Assembly (NCBI GenBank): GCA_003283745.1
Contig: QBWA01000004.1
Location: 1-56,459 of the forward strand
Direction: 5' to 3'
Length of the DNA stretch: 56,459 nucleotides
Source: Prochlorococcus sp. AG-315-B03
GTDB lineage: Bacteria; Cyanobacteriota; Cyanobacteriia; PCC-6307; Cyanobiaceae
The notes beneath the pieces were generated by a model that did not search any database, was not told the origin of the DNA, and was given only the letters and a program-made list of their open reading frames with translations. Made by a program: the position numbers and the translations under genes. Position 1 is the first letter of the stretch; every line of letters begins with the position of its first letter. This document shows positions 8,857 through 18,088 of this stretch, piece after piece.

Positions 8857-10230
8857 ATGGTATTAACTCCTTTTGTATCAGTGCTTAGTACTCATGATGT
8901 GGAGGTAGCAGAAACGCTTATTGGTGTTATTAACTTTTTGTTGATTTTTCTTGCGGCAAGGACTTTAGCGGAAATCCTTGTCAGGCTTAGTTTGCCTACA
9001 ATTGTTGGTGAACTTCTGGCAGGCGTTTTAATTGGTGCTTCTGGTTTGCATTTGCTGTTGCCACCTACTGCCAATGCAGAATTAAATCATGGTTTTGTTT
9101 CTGTAATTAGTACACTTGCTTCAGTCCCTCCGGAAGCAGTTCCTGATTTATATTTTGAAACTTTTCCTTCTCTCCAGGCAGTAGCGACCCTTGGACTATA
9201 TGCGTTGTTGTTTCTAACAGGTCTTGAAAGTGAGTTAGACGAACTTGTTGCAGTTGGAGCCCAAGCTTTCACTGTTGCAATGGCTGGAGTGATTTTGCCA
9301 TTTGCGATTGGTACATTTGGTCTGATGTTTATTTTCCAAGTGGACATAATACCTGCCGTCTTTGCAGGAGCTTCTATGACTGCTACCAGTATTGGAATTA
9401 CAGCAAGTGTTTTTGGAGAACTTGGATATCTAAAAACGCGTGAGGGGCAAATTGTTATTGGAGCTGCAGTTTTGGATGACATTCTTGGGATAGTCATTCT
9501 TGCTGTAGTGGTTGCAGTTGCTACGGGTGGATCTCTTCAAATAGCTCCTATTTTCAAATTAGTAATTGCTGCAACAGTTTTTGTTATTGCTTCAATTGCC
9601 TTAAGTAGAACCGCTGCTCCTGCTTTTGATTGGACCCTTGAAAGACTTAAAGCGCCTGGAGCTGTGGTTGTCGCCTCTTTCGTTATTCTGGTCTTAAGTT
9701 GTTTTGTTGCTACTGCGATTGGATTAGAGGCTGCATTAGGAGCTTTCGCAGCAGGCTTGATACTCAGTAGTTCAAAAAATAATCATGCGATACAACAATC
9801 TGTTTTGCCTTTGGTTTCTTTGTTCGCAACTATTTTCTTTGTTTTAGTTGGAGCTGGTATGGATCTTTCGGTCATCAACCCTCTAGATCCAGAAAGCCGT
9901 TCTGCTTTAGTGGTCGCTGGATTCCTTTTAGTCGTGGCAATTATTGGGAAGATTGCTGCGGGTTGGTCATTCTTAATTGATAAACCTACCAACCGATTAG
10001 TAGTTGGTTTAGGAATGATGCCTAGGGGTGAAGTTGGGTTGATATTTCTTGGATTAGGAACTAGTGCAGGCTTACTTACTCCCTCGTTAGAGGCAGCAAT
10101 ATTGCTGATGGTTATTGGAACTACGTTTTTAGCGCCAGTTCTTTTAAGGGTTGTACTGAAGGATAAGCCTCCATCAGGAGGGAACTCTGTGCCTGATGAT
10201 GTTGCTGCTAATCCAGTAGGCTTAATTTAG
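8857..10230 (+). CDS. CPA2-family cation:proton antiporter (NapA/KefB type)
   Basis: Integral membrane protein of 457 residues with about a dozen hydrophobic segments, probably exchanging Na+ or K+ for protons. The first hydrophobic segment starts near residue 20 (ETLIGVINFLLIFLAARTLAE in two parts), followed by LPTIVGELLAGVLIGASG. The paired aspartates in GAAVLDDILGIVIL match the ion-binding pair of NapA-like carriers. There is no C-terminal TrkA-N domain, so it is the short form. It starts at ATG 8857, with a purine-rich AAGAAGGA stretch about 15 bases upstream. The ion is not predictable from sequence. Confidence 0.88.
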   Translation: MVLTPFVSVLSTHDVEVAETLIGVINFLLIFLAARTLAEILVRLSLPTIVGELLAGVLIGASGLHLLLPPTANAELNHGFVSVISTLASVPPEAVPDLYFETFPSLQAVATLGLYALLFLTGLESELDELVAVGAQAFTVAMAGVILPFAIGTFGLMFIFQVDIIPAVFAGASMTATSIGITASVFGELGYLKTREGQIVIGAAVLDDILGIVILAVVVAVATGGSLQIAPIFKLVIAATVFVIASIALSRTAAPAFDWTLERLKAPGAVVVASFVILVLSCFVATAIGLEAALGAFAAGLILSSSKNNHAIQQSVLPLVSLFATIFFVLVGAGMDLSVINPLDPESRSALVVAGFLLVVAIIGKIAAGWSFLIDKPTNRLVVGLGMMPRGEVGLIFLGLGTSAGLLTPSLEAAILLMVIGTTFLAPVLLRVVLKDKPPSGGNSVPDDVAANPVGLI

Positions 10231-10343
10231 GATATTTATTGAGATCGTTTTATGTATTATTTTACGAACGAAAATAAATAGTTACTGATGAGCCTTTTTA
10301 ATGTGATTAGTGACTTTGAAATTTTTAATTAGCTAGCTTTTTA

Positions 10344-11294
10344 ATGTCTGTTTTACTTGCTAAGCCAAACCCACCATGGAGTCATTTAGGTTATGAAGTT
10401 TTTTCAATAAGTAGTAATTCAATGGATCTGCCTGAGATGGCAGTCTCTAAGAAAAATCCAGCAGTATTGCTGGTTCACGGGTTTGGGGCTTCAACAGATC
10501 ATTGGCGGTACAACATTCCAGTACTCGCGAAGACCCACGAAGTCCATGCTATTGATTTGCTTGGGTTTGGTCGAAGTGAAAAGCCTGGCGAATTAGATTA
10601 TGGAGGTGAGCTTTGGAAGGAACAGATTGTCGCATATGTCAAAGAACGCATTAAAAAGCCCACTGTCATTGTTGGTAATTCCTTAGGAGGTTATGCCGCT
10701 CTTGCCGCCGCCGCCGCTTTGGAAAATGAATCTGCAGGTGTTGTTTTGCTTAATGCTGCTGGATATTTCAGTGATGAGAAATTGTCTTCTGACCCGAAGA
10801 AATTTAGTTCAAAAATTCGAAAGATTATTGGTGCTGGTCTTTCTAGAGACCTGCTTGTTAGGTGGATGATTTATCCATTAATTCAGAGATTGATTTTTGA
10901 GAATTTGCGAAGACCAAATGTTATTAGGAGCACTCTGAAACAGGTATACATTGATTCAACTAATGTTGATGATTATTTAATTGAGTCGATACGTAGACCT
11001 TCTTTAGACCCAGGAGCTTTTCAAGTCTTTCAAAAAGTATTTCAAGCAAGAGGTCTAAAGGGCAAGCCAATAGATCAATTATTTCAGGATTTGAAAGCTC
11101 CTTTGTTGCTCCTTTGGGGAGATAGTGATCCTTGGTTGAGGGATCCAAAAGCAAAACAGGAAAAATTCCGCTTATATGCTCAGAAAGCTTCCTTAGATAT
11201 TAAAGAAGTGTTCTTGAACGCAGGCCATTGCCCTCATGATGAAGTTCCTGATTTGGTCAATACAGAGATGCTGCATTGGCTTCAAAGTAATTAA
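10344..11294 (+). CDS. Alpha/beta hydrolase
   Basis: Serine hydrolase fold with the oxyanion segment HGFGASTDHWRYN (residues 45-57), the nucleophile elbow GNSLGGYAA (serine about 113), the acid region LLLWGDSDPWLRDP, and the histidine in AGHCPHDEVP near the C-terminus, so the triad is complete. Cyanobacterial and plastid relatives include pheophytinase-like enzymes, but the substrate is unknown. A short run of GCC codons (10704-10718) codes AAAAA after the nucleophile, which is GC-rich for this genome. The stop codon is immediately followed by the ATG of the next gene, suggesting translational coupling. Confidence 0.88.
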   Translation: MSVLLAKPNPPWSHLGYEVFSISSNSMDLPEMAVSKKNPAVLLVHGFGASTDHWRYNIPVLAKTHEVHAIDLLGFGRSEKPGELDYGGELWKEQIVAYVKERIKKPTVIVGNSLGGYAALAAAAALENESAGVVLLNAAGYFSDEKLSSDPKKFSSKIRKIIGAGLSRDLLVRWMIYPLIQRLIFENLRRPNVIRSTLKQVYIDSTNVDDYLIESIRRPSLDPGAFQVFQKVFQARGLKGKPIDQLFQDLKAPLLLLWGDSDPWLRDPKAKQEKFRLYAQKASLDIKEVFLNAGHCPHDEVPDLVNTEMLHWLQSN

Positions 11295-12152
11295 ATGTCA
11301 GGAACTCTCTCTCAAAAGGATGATCCCTATCAACATTGGGAATACCTCAGCTTGCAGACTGGAGATCGCTTGAGAATTGTTCCAGATCGAGGAGGATTGA
11401 TTACTGAATGGCGCAGTGAAGGTAAAGAACTGTTGTATTTTGATTTAGAACGGTTTAGGGATAAAGATAAAAGTGTCAGAGGTGGAATACCTATTCTGTT
11501 CCCAATATGTGGTGATTTATCTGATCAATATCAAATACATGGTGAAAAGTATTCTTTAAAGCAGCATGGCTTTGCAAGAGATTTACCTTGGTCAATTAGT
11601 CTATTAAAAGATAAGTTAGGAATAAGTTTAAAGCTAAATGATTCAAAGGAAACGCATTCTTTTTTTCCTTTCATTTTTACTCTTCAGATGGATGTGCATT
11701 TGAAAGAAAAAAGTCTTCAGATATCGGTTAAAATTTTTAATCATAGTAAAGATACTATGCCTTTTTGTTTTGGTCTCCATCCATATTTTCAAGTTTCAAA
11801 TTTACAAAAAATAAAGATAGATGGGTTGCCTGAAAAATGTATTGATCAAACTAATATGAAAGTTACTAACGCTTCTGATCAAATAAAAATTTTAGATAAA
11901 GGAGTTGATTTCATTGCATATCCTTCTTGTTCGGTTAAACTTTCCGATCCTTTATCTAAGAATGTAATTGAATTAATTCATCAAGAGCCAATGAATACAA
12001 CTGTTATATGGACAGATCCTCCCAGGTCAATGGTTTGTCTTGAGCCTTGGACTGGCCCTAGGAATTCATTAGTGACTGGAGATAGAAAGCTTGAAGTTAA
12101 ATCACAAGAATATCTAGAATTATTTACCACTTTTAAGCATAATTCTTTGTAG
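11295..12152 (+). CDS. Aldose 1-epimerase-like protein (glucose-6-phosphate 1-epimerase type)
   Basis: Galactose-mutarotase fold, 285 residues. Recognisable pieces are RGGIPILFPICGDL and KQHGFARDLPW in the first half, FCFGLHPYFQV in the middle, and VCLEPWTGPRNSL near the end, which match the YeaD-like branch thought to interconvert anomers of hexose-6-phosphate. The histidines in QHGFARD and GLHPYF and the glutamate in CLEPWTG are the expected catalytic and binding residues. It begins directly at the stop of the alpha/beta hydrolase, so the two are probably one transcript. Confidence 0.83.
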   Translation: MSGTLSQKDDPYQHWEYLSLQTGDRLRIVPDRGGLITEWRSEGKELLYFDLERFRDKDKSVRGGIPILFPICGDLSDQYQIHGEKYSLKQHGFARDLPWSISLLKDKLGISLKLNDSKETHSFFPFIFTLQMDVHLKEKSLQISVKIFNHSKDTMPFCFGLHPYFQVSNLQKIKIDGLPEKCIDQTNMKVTNASDQIKILDKGVDFIAYPSCSVKLSDPLSKNVIELIHQEPMNTTVIWTDPPRSMVCLEPWTGPRNSLVTGDRKLEVKSQEYLELFTTFKHNSL

Positions 12153-12301
12153 TTATTTCATTTTTTGAGGAGAATGACTTGTAACTAATTAAACTTGATT
12201 TATAGTTTTTTGAATGATAAATATTTCAATATTTTGTTAGTTTTCACATCTATGATCGTTATATTATAGATTCATAATTCATTAATTTATAATGAATAAT
12301 T

Positions 12302-13483
12302 ATGGGAGCAGATGTTTCCTCGCCAGGTGTAGTTAATATTAATGACCTTAGGTCTAGGGCTGAAAAACGTCTACCTACTATGGTTTTTAACTATATAGAT
12401 AGTGGTGCTGATAGAGAACAAACACTTTCACAAAATTGCAGTGCATATAATGAAATTTTATTTAGACCTAGATGTGCAGTTTCGGTCCCATCGTGTGATT
12501 TAGGAATATTTGTCTTAGATCAGAGCTTTCAACTTCCTTTTCTACTAGGACCAGTAGGGAGTAGTAGAATGTTTTATCCCCAAGGGGAAGTTGTTGCAGC
12601 CCGAGAAGCAGGAAAAGCTGGAACTGGATATACATTATCGACCCTTTCAGGTTGTTTATTGGAAGATGTTAAAGCAGCTACAAATGGACCAGCTTGGTAT
12701 CAGCTTTATTTACTTGGCGGTAAAGAAGTCGCGTTGAAAACAATTGCCAGAGCTAAAAAAGCAGGATTCTCTGCTTTAGTTGTCACGATTGATACCCCTG
12801 TATCTGGTTTAAGGGAAAGAGATATTAGAGCTGGAACACAGCAGCTTTTGTCGAGAAATCCTTTTGAGATGCTTCCTTTTATTCCTCAAATGTTAGTTAA
12901 ACCATGTTGGCTGACTCAATGGTTAAGTGATGGAGGGTTAATGAGTTTCCCGAATGTTCAACTTGAAGATGGTCCTATGGGATATACGGCAATTGGTCCT
13001 GCTTTAGAACAATCAGTTGTTACTTGGGAGGATCTTGAATGGATAAGAGAGGCGTGGGGTGGAAAAATTATTGTTAAGGGTATACATATTGGTGATGATG
13101 CCAAACAAGCTGTAGAGCTAGGTGCTGATGCAATCGTTATTTCTAATCATGGAGCGAGACAACTTGATAGCGTTGCGCCAACGATTCGTGTTTTGCCCGA
13201 AATTTTAGCTGCAGTAGATGGGAAAATAGATGTTTTGCTAGATGGAGGTATTCGCAGAGGTAGTGATGTAGTTAAAGCATTATGTCTTGGCGCGAAGGGA
13301 GTTTTGATAGGCAGAGCATATGCTTATGGACTGGCGGCTGCAGGAGGAAAGGGTGTTGCTAGAGCTATAGAAATTCTTCAAAAAGATATAGTTAGAACTA
13401 TGAAACTATTGGGGTGTAGATCTATTGCCGATTTGAATAAATCTTATATTCAAATTCCTGAAAGTTGGAAAAGATTCGAATAA
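12302..13483 (+). CDS. FMN-dependent alpha-hydroxy-acid oxidase (glycolate/lactate oxidase family)
   Basis: Oxidises a 2-hydroxy acid to the 2-oxo acid. The family TIM barrel is intact over 393 residues: FNYIDSGADREQTL at the N-terminus, LLGPVGSSRMFYPQGE, WYQLYL, VTIDTPVSGLRERD, IIVKGIHIGDDA, the active-site SNHGARQLDSVAPT, and the phosphate-binding LLDGGIRRGSDVVKALCLGA. In cyanobacteria, members act as lactate or glycolate oxidases; which one applies cannot be read from sequence. A gap of 30 bp separates it from the DUF1537 kinase downstream on the same strand, so a shared transcript is likely. Confidence 0.9.
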   Translation: MGADVSSPGVVNINDLRSRAEKRLPTMVFNYIDSGADREQTLSQNCSAYNEILFRPRCAVSVPSCDLGIFVLDQSFQLPFLLGPVGSSRMFYPQGEVVAAREAGKAGTGYTLSTLSGCLLEDVKAATNGPAWYQLYLLGGKEVALKTIARAKKAGFSALVVTIDTPVSGLRERDIRAGTQQLLSRNPFEMLPFIPQMLVKPCWLTQWLSDGGLMSFPNVQLEDGPMGYTAIGPALEQSVVTWEDLEWIREAWGGKIIVKGIHIGDDAKQAVELGADAIVISNHGARQLDSVAPTIRVLPEILAAVDGKIDVLLDGGIRRGSDVVKALCLGAKGVLIGRAYAYGLAAAGGKGVARAIEILQKDIVRTMKLLGCRSIADLNKSYIQIPESWKRFE

Positions 13484-13513
13484 ATCTTTGATTAAATAAT
13501 AGGTTTATTTTTT

Positions 13514-14866
13514 ATGAAAATAATTATTTTTGATGATGATCCAACAGGATCACAAACTGTTTATGGATGTCCATTATTGTTAAATTGGGATGAAGAAAGT
13601 CTAGAGAAAGCATTTAAACAGCCTTCACAATTAATATTTATACTTGCTAATACCAGATCTTTATCCTCTTCTTTAGCCGATAAGAAAATCAGAGAAATAT
13701 GTTCATCTCTTAAGAGATTTTTTATAAGACAAGGGTATTCAAAAGATGACTATCTCTATATTAGTAGAGGTGATTCAACATTACGTGGACATGGTGTTTT
13801 AGAGCCAGCAACTCTCGATGAAGAATTAGGGCCATTTCATGCAACATTTCATATTCCAGCTTTTTTTGAAGGTGGAAGAACTACTGAAGATGGCATTCAT
13901 TATTTAAATGGTATACCAGTTCACATGACTGATTTTGGACATGATAAACTTTTTGGTTTTTCTACTAGTGATTTAGCTGAATGGATCGAAGAAAAAAGTT
14001 GTGGAAAGATTGAAGTGGAAAACATCTTGCATTTAGATATTAAACAATTAGATATGGCTTTTGATAATGAAAATGGCTTTGAATCTCTTTTAATATTTTT
14101 ATCTAAATTAGAAAATAATATTTCCGTAGTTGTTGATGCTAAATTACCTCAGCATTTAGAAATACTAGCTAGAGCTATAAAAAAAACTTCTAAAGAAAAA
14201 AGATTTCTTTTCAGAACAGCAGCAAGTTTCATAAATGCTTTATCTGGTTTACCTCCGAATCCAAAAAGCACTTCAGACTTAGTCTCTTTAAAATCTAGAA
14301 ATATTGATTTTGAGTATAAACCTGGCTTAATAATGGTTGGTTCCCATGTACAATTAGCGACAGACCAATTAGAGACCTTATTGAAAGAAAAGTTCTGTGA
14401 AGGTTTGGAAATCCCAGTTAGCAAATTAGCTGATATTTTTGTATTAGACGACTGTCAACAGTTAATTTTAGAGTTGGAAGGTATTTTATTATCAAAAATA
14501 GAAAGTATTTTAGATAGAAAGAAAATACCTGTTTTATATACAACTCGAGAAGAAATGCAGTTTTCATCTAATTCAGAAAGAATGAATTTTGGACTTGAGC
14601 TGGCAGAGTTTATGGCGATTTTAGTTGGAAAAATAACTAAAAAGTTGGGATATATTATTAGTAAAGGAGGTATTACAACTCAACTTTTACTTCAAAAAGG
14701 ACTAAATCTTAACCAAGTAAATTTACAAGGTCAAATATTACCAGGATTATCAATAGTAAAGAGTATGTCTGATCAAGATGAATTGCCAGTAATTACTTTC
14801 CCAGGAAATCTAGGAAATGATAAAACACTTCTACAATCATTTAGATTGATGGAGTTTTATTGTTAA
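13514..14866 (+). CDS. DUF1537 four-carbon acid sugar kinase family protein
   Basis: ATP-dependent kinase family that phosphorylates four-carbon sugar acids such as threonate and erythronate in studied bacteria. The N-terminal motif is IFDDDPTGSQT (residues 5-15), followed by RGDSTLRGHG and the FEGGRTTEDGIHYLNG loop. The C-terminal nucleotide-binding domain has LIMVGSHV, ISKGGITTQLLLQKG and FPGNLGND. The 450-residue length is normal. Its place next to an alpha-hydroxy-acid oxidase suggests a role in sugar-acid handling, but no partner dehydrogenase, aldolase or isomerase of the known pathways is adjacent. Substrate unknown. Confidence 0.85.
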   Translation: MKIIIFDDDPTGSQTVYGCPLLLNWDEESLEKAFKQPSQLIFILANTRSLSSSLADKKIREICSSLKRFFIRQGYSKDDYLYISRGDSTLRGHGVLEPATLDEELGPFHATFHIPAFFEGGRTTEDGIHYLNGIPVHMTDFGHDKLFGFSTSDLAEWIEEKSCGKIEVENILHLDIKQLDMAFDNENGFESLLIFLSKLENNISVVVDAKLPQHLEILARAIKKTSKEKRFLFRTAASFINALSGLPPNPKSTSDLVSLKSRNIDFEYKPGLIMVGSHVQLATDQLETLLKEKFCEGLEIPVSKLADIFVLDDCQQLILELEGILLSKIESILDRKKIPVLYTTREEMQFSSNSERMNFGLELAEFMAILVGKITKKLGYIISKGGITTQLLLQKGLNLNQVNLQGQILPGLSIVKSMSDQDELPVITFPGNLGNDKTLLQSFRLMEFYC

Positions 14867-14893
14867 CTATTTTAAGTTTTAAATATCTTTTAT

Positions 14894-16318
14894 TTAAAAT
14901 CTTTCAACAATTGATTTAGCAAAATCACTACAACTAAGAGGTTCAGCGGGTGGTTCCATTAAACGGGCTAGATCATAAGTAACTTTGTGATCTGAAATTG
15001 ATTTACTTAAGCCATTTGTAATTAATTCTGCAGCTTCAGTCCAGCCTAAATATTCCAACATCATAACTCCACTAAGAATGACCGATCCTGGATTGATTCT
15101 GTCTAATCCTGCGTGTTTTGGAGCTGTTCCATGTGTTGCCTCAAAAATAGCAGCACTATCACCAATATTTGCTCCTGGAGCCATTCCAAGACCACCTACA
15201 ATTGCTGCTGCTGCATCTGAAATGTAATCACCATTGAGATTTAATGTGGCCAAAATTGAATATTCCTGCGGACGAGTTTGGATTTGTTGAAAAATACTAT
15301 CTGCTATTCGATCGTCAACCATAACCATTTCCTTCCATTTCCCTTTGCCATGACTAATTCCAATTGTTTGAATTACTGAATTAACTTCTTTGCATATAAG
15401 TTCCTTTTTATCATTAGTTAATGAGCTATACCCAGGATCAATCAAACTAGCATTTTCTTCGTTAGTAATACCAGGATTTTTTTCTGCATTCTCTAAAATC
15501 CAACTTTCTCTCTCTGTTACACATACATTTCTAAATTCAGTTGTTGCTAATTCATATCCCCAATCTCTAAATGCTCCTTCCGTGAATTTCATGATATTGC
15601 CTTTATGCACCAAAGTTACATGGCGCTTATTGCCCTTAAGAGATAAAGCGTGATTAATTGCACGTCGAATATGTCTTTGACTGCCAGTTTTGCTTACTGG
15701 TTTAATTCCTATGCTAGATCCAATTGGAATTTTTCTATCTTTTAATTTTTTGCTAGCGGGTATTACTTCATTGTTGAGTTGATTTATAAGTTTGATGCAC
15801 TCAGGATCATCTGCTTCCCATTCGATACCCATATAAATATCTTCAGTGTTCTCTCGGTAAACAATTACCTCTAAGTCCTGTGGCTTTTTATGTGGACTAG
15901 GAGTTCCTTGAAAATATCTACAAGGCCTAACACATGAATAAAGATCAAATATTTGCCTGAGAGCAACATTGAGAGATCTTATCCCTCCTCCTATTGGAGT
16001 TGTTAAAGGACCTTTTATTGCTATGCCGTAGGTCCTTATCGCTTCAAGAGTATCTTTTGGCAAATATTGATAAGTTCCATATAAATCACAAGCTTCATCC
16101 CCAGCATAAATTTTAAACCATTCAATTTTGCGCCTGTTTCCATAGGCTTTTTCAATAGCTTTATCAAGCACTGATTGTGTGGCAGGCCAAATATCTACGC
16201 CTGTTCCGTCTCCACGAATAAATGGAATAATTGGGTGATCAGGAACTATTGGCTTCCCTTTTACAAAACTAATGGCTTCGCCTTGAGATGGTGTCTTAAG
16301 CTTTTCAAAAATTGTCAT
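14894..16318 (-). CDS. icd: NADP-dependent isocitrate dehydrogenase
   Basis: Converts isocitrate to 2-oxoglutarate, the carbon skeleton for nitrogen assimilation in cyanobacteria. The 474-residue protein shows IPFIRGDGTGVDIWPA, the substrate loop GGGIRSLNVALRQIFDLY, RENTEDIYMGIEW, LVHKGNIMKFTEGAFRDWGYELA, and the C-terminal nucleotide site ATHGTAPKHAG. It is convergent with the DUF1537 gene and divergent from the heme oxygenase gene (79 bp). Confidence 0.97.
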   Translation of the reverse strand: MTIFEKLKTPSQGEAISFVKGKPIVPDHPIIPFIRGDGTGVDIWPATQSVLDKAIEKAYGNRRKIEWFKIYAGDEACDLYGTYQYLPKDTLEAIRTYGIAIKGPLTTPIGGGIRSLNVALRQIFDLYSCVRPCRYFQGTPSPHKKPQDLEVIVYRENTEDIYMGIEWEADDPECIKLINQLNNEVIPASKKLKDRKIPIGSSIGIKPVSKTGSQRHIRRAINHALSLKGNKRHVTLVHKGNIMKFTEGAFRDWGYELATTEFRNVCVTERESWILENAEKNPGITNEENASLIDPGYSSLTNDKKELICKEVNSVIQTIGISHGKGKWKEMVMVDDRIADSIFQQIQTRPQEYSILATLNLNGDYISDAAAAIVGGLGMAPGANIGDSAAIFEATHGTAPKHAGLDRINPGSVILSGVMMLEYLGWTEAAELITNGLSKSISDHKVTYDLARLMEPPAEPLSCSDFAKSIVERF

Positions 16319-16397
16319 GAATTCTATTCAACGATTAAATGATCACATGATGAGCCTATGTCTAAGTGGTAAGTTTTGATTAAATGATTTTGAACTC

Positions 16398-17105
16398 ATG
16401 GCAGTAGCCTTAGCTAGGCAACTTCGTGAAGGGACTAAAAAGTCTCATACGATGGCTGAAAATACTGGTTTTATTAGTTGTTTTCTGAAGGGAGTAGTTG
16501 ATAAAGCTTCATATCGAAATTTATTAGCAGATTTATATTTTGTTTATTCCGCAATGGAGGAAGAGATTGAAAAATTATGCAATCAGGATCATCCAATAAT
16601 ATCTCCAATAGGATTTAAAGAACTTTTTAGAAAAGATAAATTGGAAAAAGATTTATATTTTTATTTTGGAGAAAATTGGTCTGAATTGTTGAAGCCCTCG
16701 CAGCCTGCTCTTGAATATGTCGACAGGATTAGAGAAATAGCGATAGAAAATCCTGCACTTTTAATTGGGCATCATTACAGTAGATATATAGGTGATTTGT
16801 CTGGTGGGCAGCTTCTGAAAACAATCACTCAAAAAGCAATGAATCTAACTGATGATAAGGGGTTAAATTTTTATATATTTGAAGAAATTAGTGATGAGAA
16901 GGAATTTAAAACTAAATATAGGAATACATTAGATAGTCTTCCTATTGATCAAGAAATAGCTGATTCTATAGTAGAAGAGGCTAATAAGTCATTTAAATAT
17001 AATATGGATATATTTAATGAGTTGGAAGGAAATTTAATTGCTGCAATCGGTACAGTCCTTTTTAGATTTTTTACAAATAAAGAACGTAAAGGCAGTACAG
17101 AATAA
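16398..17105 (+). CDS. ho1: Heme oxygenase
   Basis: Opens heme to biliverdin IXalpha using ferredoxin electrons, the first step of phycobilin synthesis. The heme-ligand histidine is H17 in REGTKKSHTMAE, and the signature GHHYSRYIGDLSGGQLL is complete. 235 residues is normal. It is followed on the same strand by pebA and pebB, which use its product. The 255-bp gap before pebA suggests that pebA may have its own promoter. Confidence 0.96.
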   Translation: MAVALARQLREGTKKSHTMAENTGFISCFLKGVVDKASYRNLLADLYFVYSAMEEEIEKLCNQDHPIISPIGFKELFRKDKLEKDLYFYFGENWSELLKPSQPALEYVDRIREIAIENPALLIGHHYSRYIGDLSGGQLLKTITQKAMNLTDDKGLNFYIFEEISDEKEFKTKYRNTLDSLPIDQEIADSIVEEANKSFKYNMDIFNELEGNLIAAIGTVLFRFFTNKERKGSTE

Positions 17106-17360
17106 TTATTTTCATAAAATTAATTGAAAGTATTTAAGTGATGTCTTGTTAACTTGTTTGGGATTAGATAGTTGGCCTAAGAAATGAAATGAAAATTTAA
17201 TCTTCAATAGTCTATTATGTATTCATTTAAATACCATAGGAGAATAAAAAACTTTTAAGCTATATTAGAATTAAAGATTATCTGGCTTGCATGTTGCTTT
17301 TGTAAGTATGCAAATTTAAGCCTAGTCCTTTCTTCAAAAGGCTTGCAAGTGAGGATTTCA

Positions 17361-18062
17361 ATGTTTGATGATTTATTGCAAGAATTAAATATAAGTATCC
17401 TTGACCATGGTGGGAGTGAATTAATAGTGCCAAATGACTTGCAAGAATGTGTATCTGAAACTAGGAATTGCCATATCAGAAGTTGGTTGTGGAATGTGCC
17501 TAAATTTCGCAGATGGAGAGTGACTAGGCTTGATGCAGGAGATCGATTACAAGTCTTAAACTCTGTTGCTTACCCTACCTATCAAAGTGATTTGCCAATA
17601 TTGGGTGTTGATCTTTTATGGTTCGGGAAAAAACAAAAGTTAGTTGCGATACTAGACTTTCAGCCACTTATTCAAGATCAAGAATATTTTGATAGATATT
17701 TTGAGGGACTAAAACATCTTAAAGAGTATTTTCAAGACTTTAATTCTGACACAAATATGAATTTGTATGATCCAAATAAGTATTTCTCTCCATGGGTTCT
17801 ATTTTGTAAAGGAGGTATTAATGAGGCAACTAATATACTGCCAAGAGTTTTTAAAGCTTTTATTAAATCTTATTGGGATAATTTTAATTTATCAAAAACT
17901 CATTATAAACAGATAGAACCTGTTCAGGTGAAAAGAATCCATATTGATTATGATAAATACAGTGCAGAAAAAGATCCAGCTCATGGATTATTCTCTGGTT
18001 TTTTTGGTAAAGAATGGTCAGATAAATATATGAAGGAATTTTTATTTCCATTAAGCTCATGA
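17361..18062 (+). CDS. pebA: 15,16-dihydrobiliverdin:ferredoxin oxidoreductase
   Basis: Reduces biliverdin at the 15,16 double bond, the first half of phycoerythrobilin synthesis. It belongs to the ferredoxin-dependent bilin reductase family (FDBR), shown by PILGVDLLWFGKKQKLVAILDFQPL and the C-terminal DPAHGLFSGFFGKEWSDKYMKEFLFP. I chose ATG 17361 (MFDDLLQELN), not the TTG at 17343, because a GAGG sits seven bases upstream and the family usually begins MFD. The 233-residue product passes dihydrobiliverdin to PebB, encoded 26 bp downstream. Confidence 0.94.
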   Translation: MFDDLLQELNISILDHGGSELIVPNDLQECVSETRNCHIRSWLWNVPKFRRWRVTRLDAGDRLQVLNSVAYPTYQSDLPILGVDLLWFGKKQKLVAILDFQPLIQDQEYFDRYFEGLKHLKEYFQDFNSDTNMNLYDPNKYFSPWVLFCKGGINEATNILPRVFKAFIKSYWDNFNLSKTHYKQIEPVQVKRIHIDYDKYSAEKDPAHGLFSGFFGKEWSDKYMKEFLFPLSS

Positions 18063-18088
18063 AAACGTAATTCTTTATAATTTATCTA

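Noticed and set aside
9087-9497. Long minus-strand frame inside the antiporter gene
   Set aside because: It mirrors a strongly conserved membrane protein on the plus strand and has low-complexity, non-protein-like composition.
10704-10718. GCC triplet run in the alpha/beta hydrolase as a phase-variable repeat
   Set aside because: Only four GCC units; length changes would keep the frame, so switching is not supported.
17287-17313. TTGCAT/ATGCAA dyad before pebA
   Set aside because: Only 6-bp arms with a 15-nt loop; too weak to claim as an operator.
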